A DNA stretch of 64,000 bases from JBEULC01 sp045504435. GTDB taxonomy: Bacteria; Pseudomonadota; Alphaproteobacteria; WRAU01; Hepatincolaceae. Shown in pieces: positions 46,910 through 56,402 of this stretch. A model generated the notes under the pieces. The model had not been told where the DNA came from, searched no databases, and saw only the letters and a program-made list of their open reading frames with translations. A program made the translations under genes and the position numbers. Where the stretch lies: contig JBEULC010000001.1 of assembly GCA_045504435.1 (NCBI GenBank), positions 682,001 through 746,000 of the forward strand, in the 5' to 3' direction. Within the stretch, counting starts at the first letter, position 1. Each line of letters opens with the position of its first letter.

Positions 46910-48181
46910 ATGAGATTATATACTACAGTAAGGGGTACCCACGATCTGATAGGTGAAGAATTAGATAACTTTAATAAAATAGAAGAAGCAGCAAAATATA
47001 TTGCCAAAGCCTATAATTTTAAAGAAATCAGGACGCCAATTTTTGAATTTGCCGGTGTATTTGAAAAAAATATAGGAGAAAGCACAGATATCATTAATAA
47101 AGAAATGTATATCTTTGAAGATAGAAGCGCCAATAGGCTTGCTTTAAGACCAGAAGGGACAGCAGCGGTGGTAAGAGCTTTGCTTAGTAATAAAGAGTTA
47201 CAATCCTTACCACAAAAACTTTTTTATTTAGGACCGATGTTTAGGTATGAAAGGCCCCAAAAAGGTAGACAAAGGCAGTTCCATCAATTTGGTATAGAGT
47301 ATTTGGGAACTAATTCATACATTAGTGATATTGAAATTATTAATTTAGCTACCAATTTCCTTAAACGCCTAGAAATTACTGATTATAAATTAATAATTAA
47401 TTCATTAGGTAATAAACAAGCTTTAACAAGTTATAAAATTGCTTTACTTGATTATTTAACCGATAAAGTAAGTAGATTATCTGCAGATAGCCGCTTAAGA
47501 TTAGAGAAAAATCCTTTAAGGATTTTAGATTCTAAGGATAGCAAAGATAAAGAAATATTAAAAGATGCACCAGACATAGCAGCGTTTTTAAGTATAGAAG
47601 ATAAGGAAAAATTTAACAAAGTTTTAGAAGGGTTAACTTTTTTAGGCATTCCTTTTGAAATTGATTTAAATCTAGTACGAGGTTTAGATTATTATACCAA
47701 TACAATCTTTGAGATTATCACTACTAATTTAGGAGCCCAAGGTACTTTGATAGCAGGAGGGAGGTATGATCATATGATTAAAGATATGGGGGGGGAAGAG
47801 GTTGGCTCATTTGGCTTTGGGGCTGGAATAGAACGGTTAAGCTTAATGCTTAAACCCAATAATTTTACCTATAAGAATATTGCTATAATTACAACTCTTG
47901 AGCAATACAACCAACAAGCTTTAGCTTTAAGCCAATTGGTACGTCATCACTATAAATTTGCTGCTGATATTATTTTAGGCAAAGATATTGGTAGCAAACT
48001 TAAAAAAATTAATACTGAGAGTTTTTTTGCCACCATTATCGTGGGTGAAAAAGATTATAATGATGGAATTTTAACGCTTAAATATTCTGTGGATAATTCA
48101 AAGCAATTTTCCATAGTAAAAATAAAAACAGAGCAATTAGAAGAATTTTTAACAAAAGAATTTAGCCAATATAAGTTATAA
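46910..48181 (+). CDS. hisS: Histidyl-tRNA synthetase
   Basis: Class II synthetase. Motif 1 and the start VRGTHDLIGEE are present; motif 2 is MFRYERPQKGRQRQFHQFG; the His-specific LVRGLDYYTNTIFE follows, and motif 3 is GFGAGIERL. A shorter anticodon-binding domain completes 423 residues. It follows ispG by 61 bases, a common pairing in bacteria. Confidence 0.96.
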   Translation: MRLYTTVRGTHDLIGEELDNFNKIEEAAKYIAKAYNFKEIRTPIFEFAGVFEKNIGESTDIINKEMYIFEDRSANRLALRPEGTAAVVRALLSNKELQSLPQKLFYLGPMFRYERPQKGRQRQFHQFGIEYLGTNSYISDIEIINLATNFLKRLEITDYKLIINSLGNKQALTSYKIALLDYLTDKVSRLSADSRLRLEKNPLRILDSKDSKDKEILKDAPDIAAFLSIEDKEKFNKVLEGLTFLGIPFEIDLNLVRGLDYYTNTIFEIITTNLGAQGTLIAGGRYDHMIKDMGGEEVGSFGFGAGIERLSLMLKPNNFTYKNIAIITTLEQYNQQALALSQLVRHHYKFAADIILGKDIGSKLKKINTESFFATIIVGEKDYNDGILTLKYSVDNSKQFSIVKIKTEQLEEFLTKEFSQYKL

Positions 48182-48293
48182 AAAAATTAATCTACTTTAT
48201 AATCCTTAGAAATTAGGTTATAAATTGATTTATAAATTAAAAGGTTTTACAAATCATTTGAGCAAAATACTGGAGCAAAATTAGGAAATAAAA

Positions 48294-49370
48294 ATGAGTT
48301 TTGAGGATAATCTAAAATCTTTAGTTAGCAAACATAGGGAATTAGGAGAAAAATTAAGCCAGGATCCTGCAACTTTAGGAGGGGAATTTACTAACATTTC
48401 TCGTGAATATGCTAATTTAACCCCGATTGTAGATTTAATTAATAGATTATGGCATGCGCAAACTGAACTTAATAATCTTAATGAAATTATTGATGGAAAA
48501 GAAGATCAAGAAATTAAAGATATAGCTAAACAAGAATATCAAGGGGTTAAAGAAAACTTAGAAAATCTTACTAAAGATGTGCAGATAGCTTTATTACCTA
48601 AGGATAAAGATGATGAAAAAAATGCTATTTTAGAAATAAGAGCAGGTACAGGAGGCGATGAAGCGGGCTTATTTGCGGCTGATTTATTTCGTATGTATAG
48701 CAGTTATGCAGAAATAAAAAAGTGGAAGGTAGAAATAATTAGCTTAAGTGAAACAGGGGTAGGAGGATATAAAGAAATTATTTCTTCAGTATCAGGTAAA
48801 GGGGTATTTGCTAGGTTGAAATTTGAATCCGGTGGCCATAGAGTACAAAGAGTTCCTGATACGGAAACTAATGGGAGAATTCATACGTCTGCAGCCACTG
48901 TGGCTGTATTGCCAGAAATTGAGGAAATGGATTTTAAAATAGAAGAAAAGGACTTACGAATAGATATTTATAGAGCCTCAGGAGCAGGCGGTCAGCACGT
49001 TAACACCACAGAAAGCGCAGTGAGAATTACCCATATTCCCACAGGAGTAGTAGTGGCGCAACAAGATGAAAGATCGCAACATAAAAATAAGGCTAAAGCT
49101 ATGAAGATTTTGGCAGCAAGGGTATATGAACAAGAAAAAAAATCCTTAGATGCTCAAAGATCTGCTGAAAGAAAAAATCAAATTGGTAGCGGCGATAGAA
49201 ATGAGAGAATCAGAACATATAATTTCCCTCAAGGAAGAGTTTCAGATCATAGAATTAATTTAACGTTGTATAAATTAGAAAAATTTATACAAGGAGATTT
49301 AGATGATATGATAGATGCTTTAATTGCTGAAGATCAAGCTTTAAAACTTTCTAATTCTAACGCTAGCTAA
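48294..49370 (+). CDS. prfA: Peptide chain release factor 1
   Basis: Ends translation at UAA and UAG. The catalytic GGQ is in ASGAGGQHVNTTESA and the stop-codon-reading PxT motif is PDT in RVPDTETNGRIHTSAATV. Length 358 is normal. It is followed after 54 bases by prmC, which methylates the GGQ glutamine. Note that comF is interrupted by a UAG, which this factor would read as stop. Confidence 0.97.
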   Translation: MSFEDNLKSLVSKHRELGEKLSQDPATLGGEFTNISREYANLTPIVDLINRLWHAQTELNNLNEIIDGKEDQEIKDIAKQEYQGVKENLENLTKDVQIALLPKDKDDEKNAILEIRAGTGGDEAGLFAADLFRMYSSYAEIKKWKVEIISLSETGVGGYKEIISSVSGKGVFARLKFESGGHRVQRVPDTETNGRIHTSAATVAVLPEIEEMDFKIEEKDLRIDIYRASGAGGQHVNTTESAVRITHIPTGVVVAQQDERSQHKNKAKAMKILAARVYEQEKKSLDAQRSAERKNQIGSGDRNERIRTYNFPQGRVSDHRINLTLYKLEKFIQGDLDDMIDALIAEDQALKLSNSNAS

Positions 49371-49424
49371 AATTAAGGTTTAGGTATTTTCAATCCTTGG
49401 ACTAATCTAAGAGATTAATAAAAA

Positions 49425-50477
49425 ATGTTACTAAAAACTGCTTTTAATCAGGCTTTGCAGCTAGTAAGGCTACATTTTTCCCAGGCTGATCTTATGCCTT
49501 TTGGTTTGTCAAATTCCTGCGTATTAAAATATCAGCAAGAAATTAGGTTAATTTTACAAAATATTTTAGAAATTAATAATATTAACTTTATTTTATTACA
49601 AAATTTTTTGCAGCTGCAGCCTAAGCAAATTATTACTTTACACCAGTATATTAAAAGAAGGCTAAAAGGAGAGCCCCTTGCTTATATTTTAAAATACCAA
49701 TATTTTTGGGAAGATAAATTTTATGTTAATTCTAAAGTTTTAATTCCCCGCAATGATACAGAAATCATGATACAAGCGGTATTAGATAATTATAGAGATA
49801 AAGCTTTTCCTGGGAAAATATTAGATATAGGTATAGGTAGCGGCTGTATTTTACTTTCTTTGTTAAAAGAATACCAGCACACTCAAGGAGTAGGGGTGGA
49901 TATTTCCCTAGGAGCATTAGCCGTAGCTGCGAGAAATGCTTTAAATTTGGATATTTCCTATAGCATTTTTTATCATAAAAATTTTAAACCACACGTTAAG
50001 ATAAGTAAAAAGGGCAATTACTTACTTGATGAACCAGAGAAAATAAAAGAAGAGCAAAAGTACTTAGAAAAAGATTATCCTAGATGTTTGTTGGTTCATG
50101 ATTCTTTATTTTCTGGCTTTACTAATTACTCTTGGTTAACTTTGAATAAGTTTGATCTTATTATTAGTAATCCTCCTTATATAGATTTGAATGATCAAGC
50201 CCTAGAGGCAGAAGTTAAGCGCTATGAGCCTGCTTTAGCATTATTTGCTGATAATAGAGGTTTATATTTTTATAAAGAAATCCTTAGTAAAGCATATGAT
50301 TTTTTAAAACCAAATGGCTTAATTATTTTAGAAATCGGCTATAAGCAATATGAGGAGGTTATAGAACTTAGCAAAAAAAATAATTTTAAGCTTAAAAAAG
50401 TCTATAAAGATTTAAGGGGTATTAAAAGGGTAGTTTGCTTTGAACCAACTAACAAACAAAATATGCTTGATTTTTAA
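49425..50477 (+). CDS. prmC: Release factor glutamine methyltransferase PrmC
   Basis: Methylates the GGQ glutamine of release factors. SAM motif LDIGIGSGCILLSLL and catalytic NPPY in LIISNPPYIDLND are present, with LIPRNDTE before them. At 350 residues it is about 70 longer than E. coli PrmC. The extra length is mainly a Lys/Glu-rich insertion of about 50 residues (roughly 185-235) just before the NPPY strand. Second in a prfA-prmC pair. Confidence 0.92.
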   Translation: MLLKTAFNQALQLVRLHFSQADLMPFGLSNSCVLKYQQEIRLILQNILEINNINFILLQNFLQLQPKQIITLHQYIKRRLKGEPLAYILKYQYFWEDKFYVNSKVLIPRNDTEIMIQAVLDNYRDKAFPGKILDIGIGSGCILLSLLKEYQHTQGVGVDISLGALAVAARNALNLDISYSIFYHKNFKPHVKISKKGNYLLDEPEKIKEEQKYLEKDYPRCLLVHDSLFSGFTNYSWLTLNKFDLIISNPPYIDLNDQALEAEVKRYEPALALFADNRGLYFYKEILSKAYDFLKPNGLIILEIGYKQYEEVIELSKKNNFKLKKVYKDLRGIKRVVCFEPTNKQNMLDF

Positions 50478-50592
50478 TTAAATATATATTAACCTGTTGA
50501 GATAAGTTCTTTATCCAGGGCGGTTCCAATTATTTGGAATTCTACTTATTTTTATGATAAATAGGAGTTAAAAGCGGTTGTTGTTAAATTAA

Positions 50593-50620
50593 TTGACAAT
50601 CCATGTAAATGTGCAATAAT
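50593..50620 (+). promoter_or_regulatory. Probable sigma-70 promoter of rplM-rpsI
   Basis: TTGACA (50593-50598), 16-base spacer, AATAAT (50615-50620). It leaves a leader of about 110 bases before the rplM ATG. Confidence 0.6.
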
Positions 50621-50738
50621 CATATTTTAATTGCGAATTAAATAATATTTTTCCTAAAAATAAAGAATAATAAAATAATATTGATTAAATTATTAATCAA
50701 ATGTAAGTAATAATTTCTGTAAAAAGCGGTATAAAAAA

Positions 50739-51197
50739 ATGAAAACATATTCTCCAAAATTAGCTGAGATCCAAAATAAGTGGTATGTAGTTGATGCTAA
50801 AGATTTAGTACTTGGTAGGCTGGCTGTAGTGGTAGCCACTAGAATCCGTGGTAAACATAAAGCGGGTTATGCCCCTCATATGGATTGTGGTGATAACATC
50901 ATAGTAATCAACGCAGATAAAATAAAGGTTACAGGAAATAAGCTAAACCAAGGCAAATTTATTTGGCACACGGGCTTTCCAGGGGGATTAAAAGAAAAAT
51001 CTTGGAAAGATATATTAAATGGTAAATTCCCAGATAGATTATTATCTAAGGCTGTGGAAAGAATGATTAGCAAAGGGCCATTAAGAAGAGCACAAATGCG
51101 AAGGTTGCATATTTATGCCGCTGATAATCACCCGCATCAAGCACAAACGCCAGAAATTTTAGATGTATCAGCATTAAATCCCAAAAATAAGAGGTAA
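50739..51197 (+). CDS. rplM: 50S ribosomal protein L13
   Basis: Early-assembling large-subunit protein. The 152 residues show KWYVVDAKDLVLGRLAVVVA, YAPHMDCGDNIIVINADK and MISKGPLRRAQMRRLHIYA. Paired with rpsI five bases downstream, the universal bacterial order. Confidence 0.98.
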   Translation: MKTYSPKLAEIQNKWYVVDAKDLVLGRLAVVVATRIRGKHKAGYAPHMDCGDNIIVINADKIKVTGNKLNQGKFIWHTGFPGGLKEKSWKDILNGKFPDRLLSKAVERMISKGPLRRAQMRRLHIYAADNHPHQAQTPEILDVSALNPKNKR

Positions 51198-51202
51198 TAA
51201 AT

Positions 51203-51673
51203 ATGAGTGAAATGGTGGAATCTTTAAGCAGTATCCAAGATTTACAAGAACCAGAAGCTCCTAAATATCTACAAAAAATAGATGAAAAAGGTAGGGCTTA
51301 TGCAACAGGCAAAAGAAAAAATTCCATTGCCCGGGTATGGTTACAACCAGGTAGCGGTAAAATTGAAATTAATGAAAAAGATATAGAGGCTTATTTAGCC
51401 CGTCCTGTACTTAGAATGATCGTTAATCAGCCTTTTGAAATAATAGGAGCTGAAAATCATTATGATATTAAAGTAAGTGTTTTAGGGGGAGGTTTATCAG
51501 GCCAAGCAGGAGCGATTAAACACGGCATTTCTAAAGCCTTATTTGCTTATAATCCTGATTACAGACCTGCTCTTAAAAGAGCTGGATTTATTACTCGTGA
51601 TTCAAGGGTGGTAGAAAGAAAGAAATATGGTCATAAAAAGGCTAGAAAAAGCTTTCAATTTTCTAAAAGATAA
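51203..51673 (+). CDS. rpsI: 30S ribosomal protein S9
   Basis: Small-subunit head protein whose C-terminal tail touches P-site tRNA. It has YATGKRKNSIARVWLQPGSG and GGGLSGQAGAIKHGISKAL, and ends KARKSFQFSKR, the conserved basic tail. The 156 residues include an N-terminal extension of about 25, as in other alphaproteobacteria. AGAGG in the end of rplM serves as binding site. Confidence 0.98.
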   Translation: MSEMVESLSSIQDLQEPEAPKYLQKIDEKGRAYATGKRKNSIARVWLQPGSGKIEINEKDIEAYLARPVLRMIVNQPFEIIGAENHYDIKVSVLGGGLSGQAGAIKHGISKALFAYNPDYRPALKRAGFITRDSRVVERKKYGHKKARKSFQFSKR

Positions 51674-51748
51674 TTTTTATAAAAGTTATCTTTATAATTT
51701 ACTACTCGTTTTATTTATAGTATTTACTATAAAACAAAAAGTGTTGAT

Positions 51749-51792
51749 AAAAAAGGGGGGACAAAATAGATTAAATGGCCACTCCTTTTTTT
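51749..51792 (+). terminator. Terminator downstream of rpsI
   Basis: A stem of about 10 bp (AAAAAAGGGG with CTCCTTTTTT, one wobble), a long loop, and a run of seven T. It lies 75 bases after rpsI. Confidence 0.6.
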
Positions 51793-52430
51793 ATGGTTAG
51801 AATTAAAAACCCTTTATAATTAAAAACCCTTAATATTTTATTTTTATTTTCAAATTTTTTTCGCTAAATTTTTATCAATAAAAGTAGAGCATCTAGGAAA
51901 AAGAGGGTATATATTTTTAATTTTTTTTATAGATTTTATAAAAAGCTAAGACAAACTTCCCAATTTTAATTTAACTTATTAAGATGGTTATGAAGTAGAA
52001 GAAATAATTTTCATAAATTCTAGTAATAAATTTACACAAATAACTAGAAGCTTTATAAGAATTAGTAAATCATTAAAAACTAGGGATTTTATAATTTTAT
52101 CCTAAATTTAAAAGTAGATTAAAAGCTAACTTTATCCTCTTTTAATCATAAATTAGTAGGTTGATTTTTAACGTGCTTAACTTTTTTTAACAGGCTGATC
52201 GTTAATATTGAGTTTCGCTATAATGCTTGCTTTTATACTATGAAATTTATCATTTTTTTAATCTTAATATTAAAGCTATAAAGGAAATTATAAAGTTTTA
52301 ATCAGCATTAAAATCAATATTAAAGTGCAAGGTAGGTAATGAACTCCTTAAATCCACATTTTATTAATTTTTTAAATAAAAAGCTAAATGAGTATGTATC
52401 TTGCTAAGCTATCTAAACTAATTTTTCACA
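51793..52430. other. Gene-free AT-rich stretch
   Basis: No supported gene. A 40-codon open piece on the plus strand (about 51980-52105, DGYEVEEIIFINSSNK and onward) lacks a start and resembles nothing I know. It could be a remnant. Confidence 0.4.
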
Positions 52431-52439
52431 ATCTATTTC

Positions 52440-52800
52440 TCCATAAGTTCATTGAACTTTTCCATAAGTTGGTTATATTAATTAGGTAGATCTTCCTTAT
52501 GTAAATTAATTAAATGCTGTACATAATTATTTAAGAGCATCTTTATTATTTTTTCCTTATGATGAATTTTAATAGTAGGACCAATGCTAAAAAAATCTGA
52601 TAAATAGCTCTCAAAATTTTTATTTACTTCTAAGGGTATATAAAAGATAGCTGAAGGGGGCTTTAAATATTCATGCATTTTTTTTATTAACTTTAACGGT
52701 AAGATTTTTGATTAAATATTGTTGATTTAAATTAAGTTGCTTTTCATACTCGGGGAAACTTTGGATGCTTAGCAGCTCTATATTATATTTTACTAAACTT
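52440..52800 (-). pseudogene. Decayed gene of unknown family
   Basis: On the minus strand a protein-like sequence runs from about 52800 (IELLSIQSFPEYEKQLNLN) to TVKVNKK at 52686. It then shifts frame in a T8 run (plus-strand 52678-52685) into a piece of 66 codons starting MHEYLKPPSAIFYIPLEV (52678-52478), meets a stop, and continues with a repeated LMEK motif. Codon use and charged/hydrophobic patterning look like real coding sequence on both sides of the shift. I do not recognise the family. Confidence 0.45.
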
Positions 52801-53010
52801 ATTAGCTATTTTGTCCTTAAATTATGGTAAAATAGATTAATTTTCTAATAAATGTTATCTTAAATAAGATGGATAGTTTTTATAAAAATTAAATATAAAA
52901 TTAAAATATAGTAGTTAGTATTTAGGGAAAATTAACTTTTTTTATTTATGCTTACTATATATATTTACAGTGTAATTTCCTCAGATATTTGAGGATTTAG
53001 AGTTTAAAAA

Positions 53011-53253
53011 ATGAAATATATAATTTCTATATTTTTCCCCTTTATTGGATTATTTATGATTAATAAACCAATAACAGGATACTTCTGTTTATTATGCTGC
53101 TTGATAGTACTTCTAGGATCCTCGTTATATCCTTCGGTTTCTATTCTTTTTATGCTATGGTTTTCATTGATTTTGTGGTCATTTTTTGAGATTCATGAGT
53201 ATAATACTAAAATCTTTCTAAGAAGGATCATGAAAAGTCGGCAGGGCAAATAA
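53011..53253 (+). CDS. Small hydrophobic membrane protein, unknown
   Basis: 80 residues with two or three membrane segments (about 3-20, 25-42, 45-62) and a basic tail ending RRIMKSRQGK. No family recognised. The ribosome binding site is weak (GAGGAT about 14 bases before ATG). It converges on znuB. The hydrophobic pattern and basic tail make it plausible as a gene, but length alone does not prove it. Confidence 0.45.
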   Translation: MKYIISIFFPFIGLFMINKPITGYFCLLCCLIVLLGSSLYPSVSILFMLWFSLILWSFFEIHEYNTKIFLRRIMKSRQGK

Positions 53254-53332
53254 TAAACCTAGTTACCATTTAGTAAAATATTTAAATTCTTCTCAAAAGA
53301 CTCTTTAATCCTTTTAATTTTATAATAAATAA

Positions 53333-54130
53333 TTAATTATTAAATAATTTACTAAATAATAAGGGTATAATCTTTAACCCCATAAAACCTACCAAAACCA
53401 AGGTAATTAAAGGCCCCGTGGGGGCATCAATTATTATAGATAATAATACTCCTATAATTACTGCTATAGTGGCGAGAAAAAAGGAAACAATCAAACTAGA
53501 AAAAGGGGTACGTGTAAGTCCTAAAGCAATTAATCCGGGTATAATCATCAAAGAAGGTATTAAAAGTATACCTGCCAATTTAATCCCAAATACAATAAGA
53601 CAAGACAGCATAAAAGTAAAAGCGATATTATGAATAAATGAATTAATATTCTCAGAGGTTGCTAACTCTTCATTAACTGCTAAAAGCAATAATTTATCCC
53701 AAAAAATATATAAATAAACCAAAATTGTGCTTGAAACCATATAAATAAATATTATATCTGTGAGAGTTAAAGATATAATGTTACCGATAAAATAAGTATT
53801 AGCCATTTTGCTAGGATTTAAAAGGCTAATTAAAGTTATTCCTAACGCTAAAGCAAATTGGGTATTAAAAATTAATAGCGCATCTTTAGCAATATTTAAT
53901 TTTTTGTTTAAGAGTATCAGTAAAAAAGAAGAGATGAAACATATTAAAATAATGGCTATATAAGAGGCCCCAGGAATTAATAATCCTATAGCAATCCCTA
54001 ACAAGCTACTATGAGCTATAGAGTCTCCTAAATAACTAAGACGATTCCAAATTATAAAGTTACCTAATACGCTTAAAGATAAGCATAACCCAATACCTCC
54101 TATAATAGCTAAAATAATTAAGTCGTGCAC
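53333..54130 (-). CDS. znuB: Zinc/manganese ABC transporter permease (ZnuB-like)
   Basis: ABC-3 family permease with about eight membrane segments in 265 residues. Family signs: WNRLSYLGDSIAHSSLLGIA near the N-terminus (the ABC-3 motif with D and H) and AGILLIPSLMIIPGLIAL in the second half. The start is GTG at 54130 with GAAGG upstream, 14 bases after znuC. The metal (Zn or Mn) is inferred from the family and not from any specific residue. Confidence 0.9.
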   Translation of the reverse strand: MHDLIILAIIGGIGLCLSLSVLGNFIIWNRLSYLGDSIAHSSLLGIAIGLLIPGASYIAIILICFISSFLLILLNKKLNIAKDALLIFNTQFALALGITLISLLNPSKMANTYFIGNIISLTLTDIIFIYMVSSTILVYLYIFWDKLLLLAVNEELATSENINSFIHNIAFTFMLSCLIVFGIKLAGILLIPSLMIIPGLIALGLTRTPFSSLIVSFFLATIAVIIGVLLSIIIDAPTGPLITLVLVGFMGLKIIPLLFSKLFNN

Positions 54131-54144
54131 TTTTTGGCCTTCAT

Positions 54145-54861
54145 TTAATGGTGGTCGTGGTGATAATATTTAAAGCTATCACCAAAAAGTTTATTAAAAT
54201 CTGCATTATTTTTTAGATCCTTTGTATTTCCTTGACATCCTATAGTTCCTTTATGTAAACACAAGCTCCAGTTAGTATCTTTAAGCACTAAATTAAGATC
54301 GTGAGATACCATAATAATGGCAAGATTATTTTTAATTCTTAAACTATTAATGATATTATAAATCTCATTTTTTGATTTAAAGTCCACAAAAGATAAAGGT
54401 TCATCAAGGATTAATAAATCTGGGTTTAAGATTAAAGCTCGAGCTAAAATTACTCGTTGTTTTTCACCTCCTGATAATTTATGCAGTTGGGTTATTAATA
54501 AATGCTCAATATTTAAGGAATTTATAATAGCTAAATCATCATCAGTAAGCTTCTTTTTTATTTGATTTAAAAAAATAAAATCTAAAACTCTTAAAGGAAT
54601 TAAAATATTATAATTACCTATTTGAGGGATATAAGAAATCTTTAATTTAGGAGCTTTAATAATTTTACCCGTATTAATTTTTAAATTATTGGTAATTACT
54701 TTACATAAAGTGGTTTTGCCTGAGCCGTTTTCTCCGATTATGGTAATAATTTCTCCAAGATGTATTTCTAAGGATATATCTCTTAAAAGATACTTATTAT
54801 TTTTACGTACCTCAATATTTTCTAATTTTAATAAAGGCAAATTTAAAGAATTTTTAAACAT
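54145..54861 (-). CDS. znuC: Zinc/manganese ABC transporter ATP-binding protein (ZnuC-like)
   Basis: ATPase of the same importer: Walker A GENGSGKT (43-50), signature LSGGEKQRVILARAL, Walker B LLILDEPLSFVD and switch His in MVSHDLNLV. The C-terminus ends in a His cluster (YYHHDHH), which could sense zinc, as in other ZnuC proteins. First gene of the pair. No znuA binding protein lies next to it. Confidence 0.9.
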   Translation of the reverse strand: MFKNSLNLPLLKLENIEVRKNNKYLLRDISLEIHLGEIITIIGENGSGKTTLCKVITNNLKINTGKIIKAPKLKISYIPQIGNYNILIPLRVLDFIFLNQIKKKLTDDDLAIINSLNIEHLLITQLHKLSGGEKQRVILARALILNPDLLILDEPLSFVDFKSKNEIYNIINSLRIKNNLAIIMVSHDLNLVLKDTNWSLCLHKGTIGCQGNTKDLKNNADFNKLFGDSFKYYHHDHH

Positions 54862-55024
54862 AATAAATTATTAAGTTCCAAATATATAATTTTATAATTA
54901 AGCAGATTAGGATATAATAATATCATGGAAAGTCCTATAATCAAGGGCTATATTATTTTAAGACAATAGATCATCAAAAATTATAGTTGGCACCTATTAA
55001 TTATAATTACCCTATAAGGAAAGT

Positions 55025-56329
55025 ATGTTTAAAATTAAGAAATCTAATGTGTTTTGTTGTTCATCTAAACCAAAATCAATTGTGGCTTCAGCATTAATTT
55101 TTTTGATAATAGCTAGTTGTACTCCAGAGAAAAAGCCAATAGATACTGAAAAAATCCAGCCTCCTTTAAAGGAAATTGTAATCGTTGATATTAATACAAC
55201 CTTGCTTAATAAGCAATACATTCAGCACTACTATGCTGGGATGCAAATGGCCTTAGAGGAAATTAATAGCACAGGAGGGGTTAATAATTTACCTTTAAAA
55301 TTGGTAATTTTGGATGATATGGGTACATATTTAGAAGCTTATGCTAAGGCAAATTTAGCTCATGAAAAATACAAAGCCTTAATTTTAACTGGTACTTATT
55401 TACCACAAACCGCAGAAGGCGTTGCAAGGTATGCTAAGGAAAATCAGATACCTTTTTTAAATACAGGAACCCCTACAGAAAGCACTATAAGAGGCAAAAA
55501 TTCAAGCAGGTGGAGTTTTAGATTAAGAGAAGGTTATGATACTCATATAAAAGCTATTAGCCAATCAATTGGTGGTTCGCAAGACGTTAAAAGCTTTACC
55601 ATTGTTAGATATTCTAACGAGGATGGTGAATATATTTCGCAAAAATTAAAAAGTGCAGTTTTAGCGCAAGGCAAAGAGATTAATTTTGCGCAAGATATAA
55701 TCATTTCTCCTTTTCAATCCAATACTAATATTGTTTCCTCTGAAATTTATAATTCCTATACTGCTGGTGTAATTATTGCTATTAATGGTCCTGATTTGGA
55801 GCAATTAAGCCTTAACTTACAACGTAGCTCTACGTTAGCCAGTAAAAAGGTATATGTTATGTTTGCAGGTGAGCCAGAATGGTTAGACTCTTTAGGAGAG
55901 CAACTAACTCCTAAGGGGTGGATTGTTACAGGTTTTCCTTGGTATAGTATTAAGACCAAAGCTAACTTGGACTTTTATAAAAAATATAATCAACGATATA
56001 AAACTAATCCCCGTTATGCATCTTACTTAGGTTATAGTAGCGTGTTGATAATAGTAGAGGCATTAACAGCAGCTAATATCAATAAAAATCCTGGATATTT
56101 TAGTAAATATAGAGAAAAGCTAGCTAAAATGTTGGAGACGACCTCAGCGGTTACGCCGATGGGAATAATACAAATGCAAAAAGATAGACAAAGTAATGTG
56201 GGTACATATATGGGCAACTTGTCTCCTTATAATACCCAAAAAAATCAAGGAAGAAATATTATTTTAAAATTAGATGTGAGGATGTTTAATTCTACTTATA
56301 TAAAATACGCACCTTATAAAGGCAATTAA
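55025..56329 (+). CDS. Ligand-binding lipoprotein, branched-chain amino acid receptor fold
   Basis: 434-residue lipoprotein. Signal peptide with lipobox LIIASC puts the lipidated Cys at residue 32. The mature part follows the type I periplasmic-binding fold (Peripla_BP_6, LivJ/LpoA-like): YYAGMQMALEEINSTGGVNN, LPLKLVILDDMGT, ANLAHEKYKALILTGTYLP and YARYAKENQIPFLNTGTPT-like region. No LivHMGF transport genes are adjacent, so it is either an orphan receptor or a sensor or regulatory lipoprotein such as the penicillin-binding-protein activator LpoA. AAGGAAAG precedes the ATG. Confidence 0.82.
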   Translation: MFKIKKSNVFCCSSKPKSIVASALIFLIIASCTPEKKPIDTEKIQPPLKEIVIVDINTTLLNKQYIQHYYAGMQMALEEINSTGGVNNLPLKLVILDDMGTYLEAYAKANLAHEKYKALILTGTYLPQTAEGVARYAKENQIPFLNTGTPTESTIRGKNSSRWSFRLREGYDTHIKAISQSIGGSQDVKSFTIVRYSNEDGEYISQKLKSAVLAQGKEINFAQDIIISPFQSNTNIVSSEIYNSYTAGVIIAINGPDLEQLSLNLQRSSTLASKKVYVMFAGEPEWLDSLGEQLTPKGWIVTGFPWYSIKTKANLDFYKKYNQRYKTNPRYASYLGYSSVLIIVEALTAANINKNPGYFSKYREKLAKMLETTSAVTPMGIIQMQKDRQSNVGTYMGNLSPYNTQKNQGRNIILKLDVRMFNSTYIKYAPYKGN

Positions 56330-56337
56330 AAAATTAC

Positions 56338-56367
56338 TACTTGCAAATAAGGAATTAATTGCAAGTA
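56338..56367 (-). terminator. Terminator of rquA
   Basis: A 9-bp stem (TACTTGCAA/TTGCAAGTA, loop of 12), extended by a few pairs, followed on the minus strand by a run of six or seven T at 56327-56333. It lies 36 bases after the rquA stop, and the plus-strand lipoprotein gene converges on it. Confidence 0.65.
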
Positions 56368-56402
56368 ATAAAGAGTTAGTTGCTCCTTAATAAAAAATGC
56401 TT

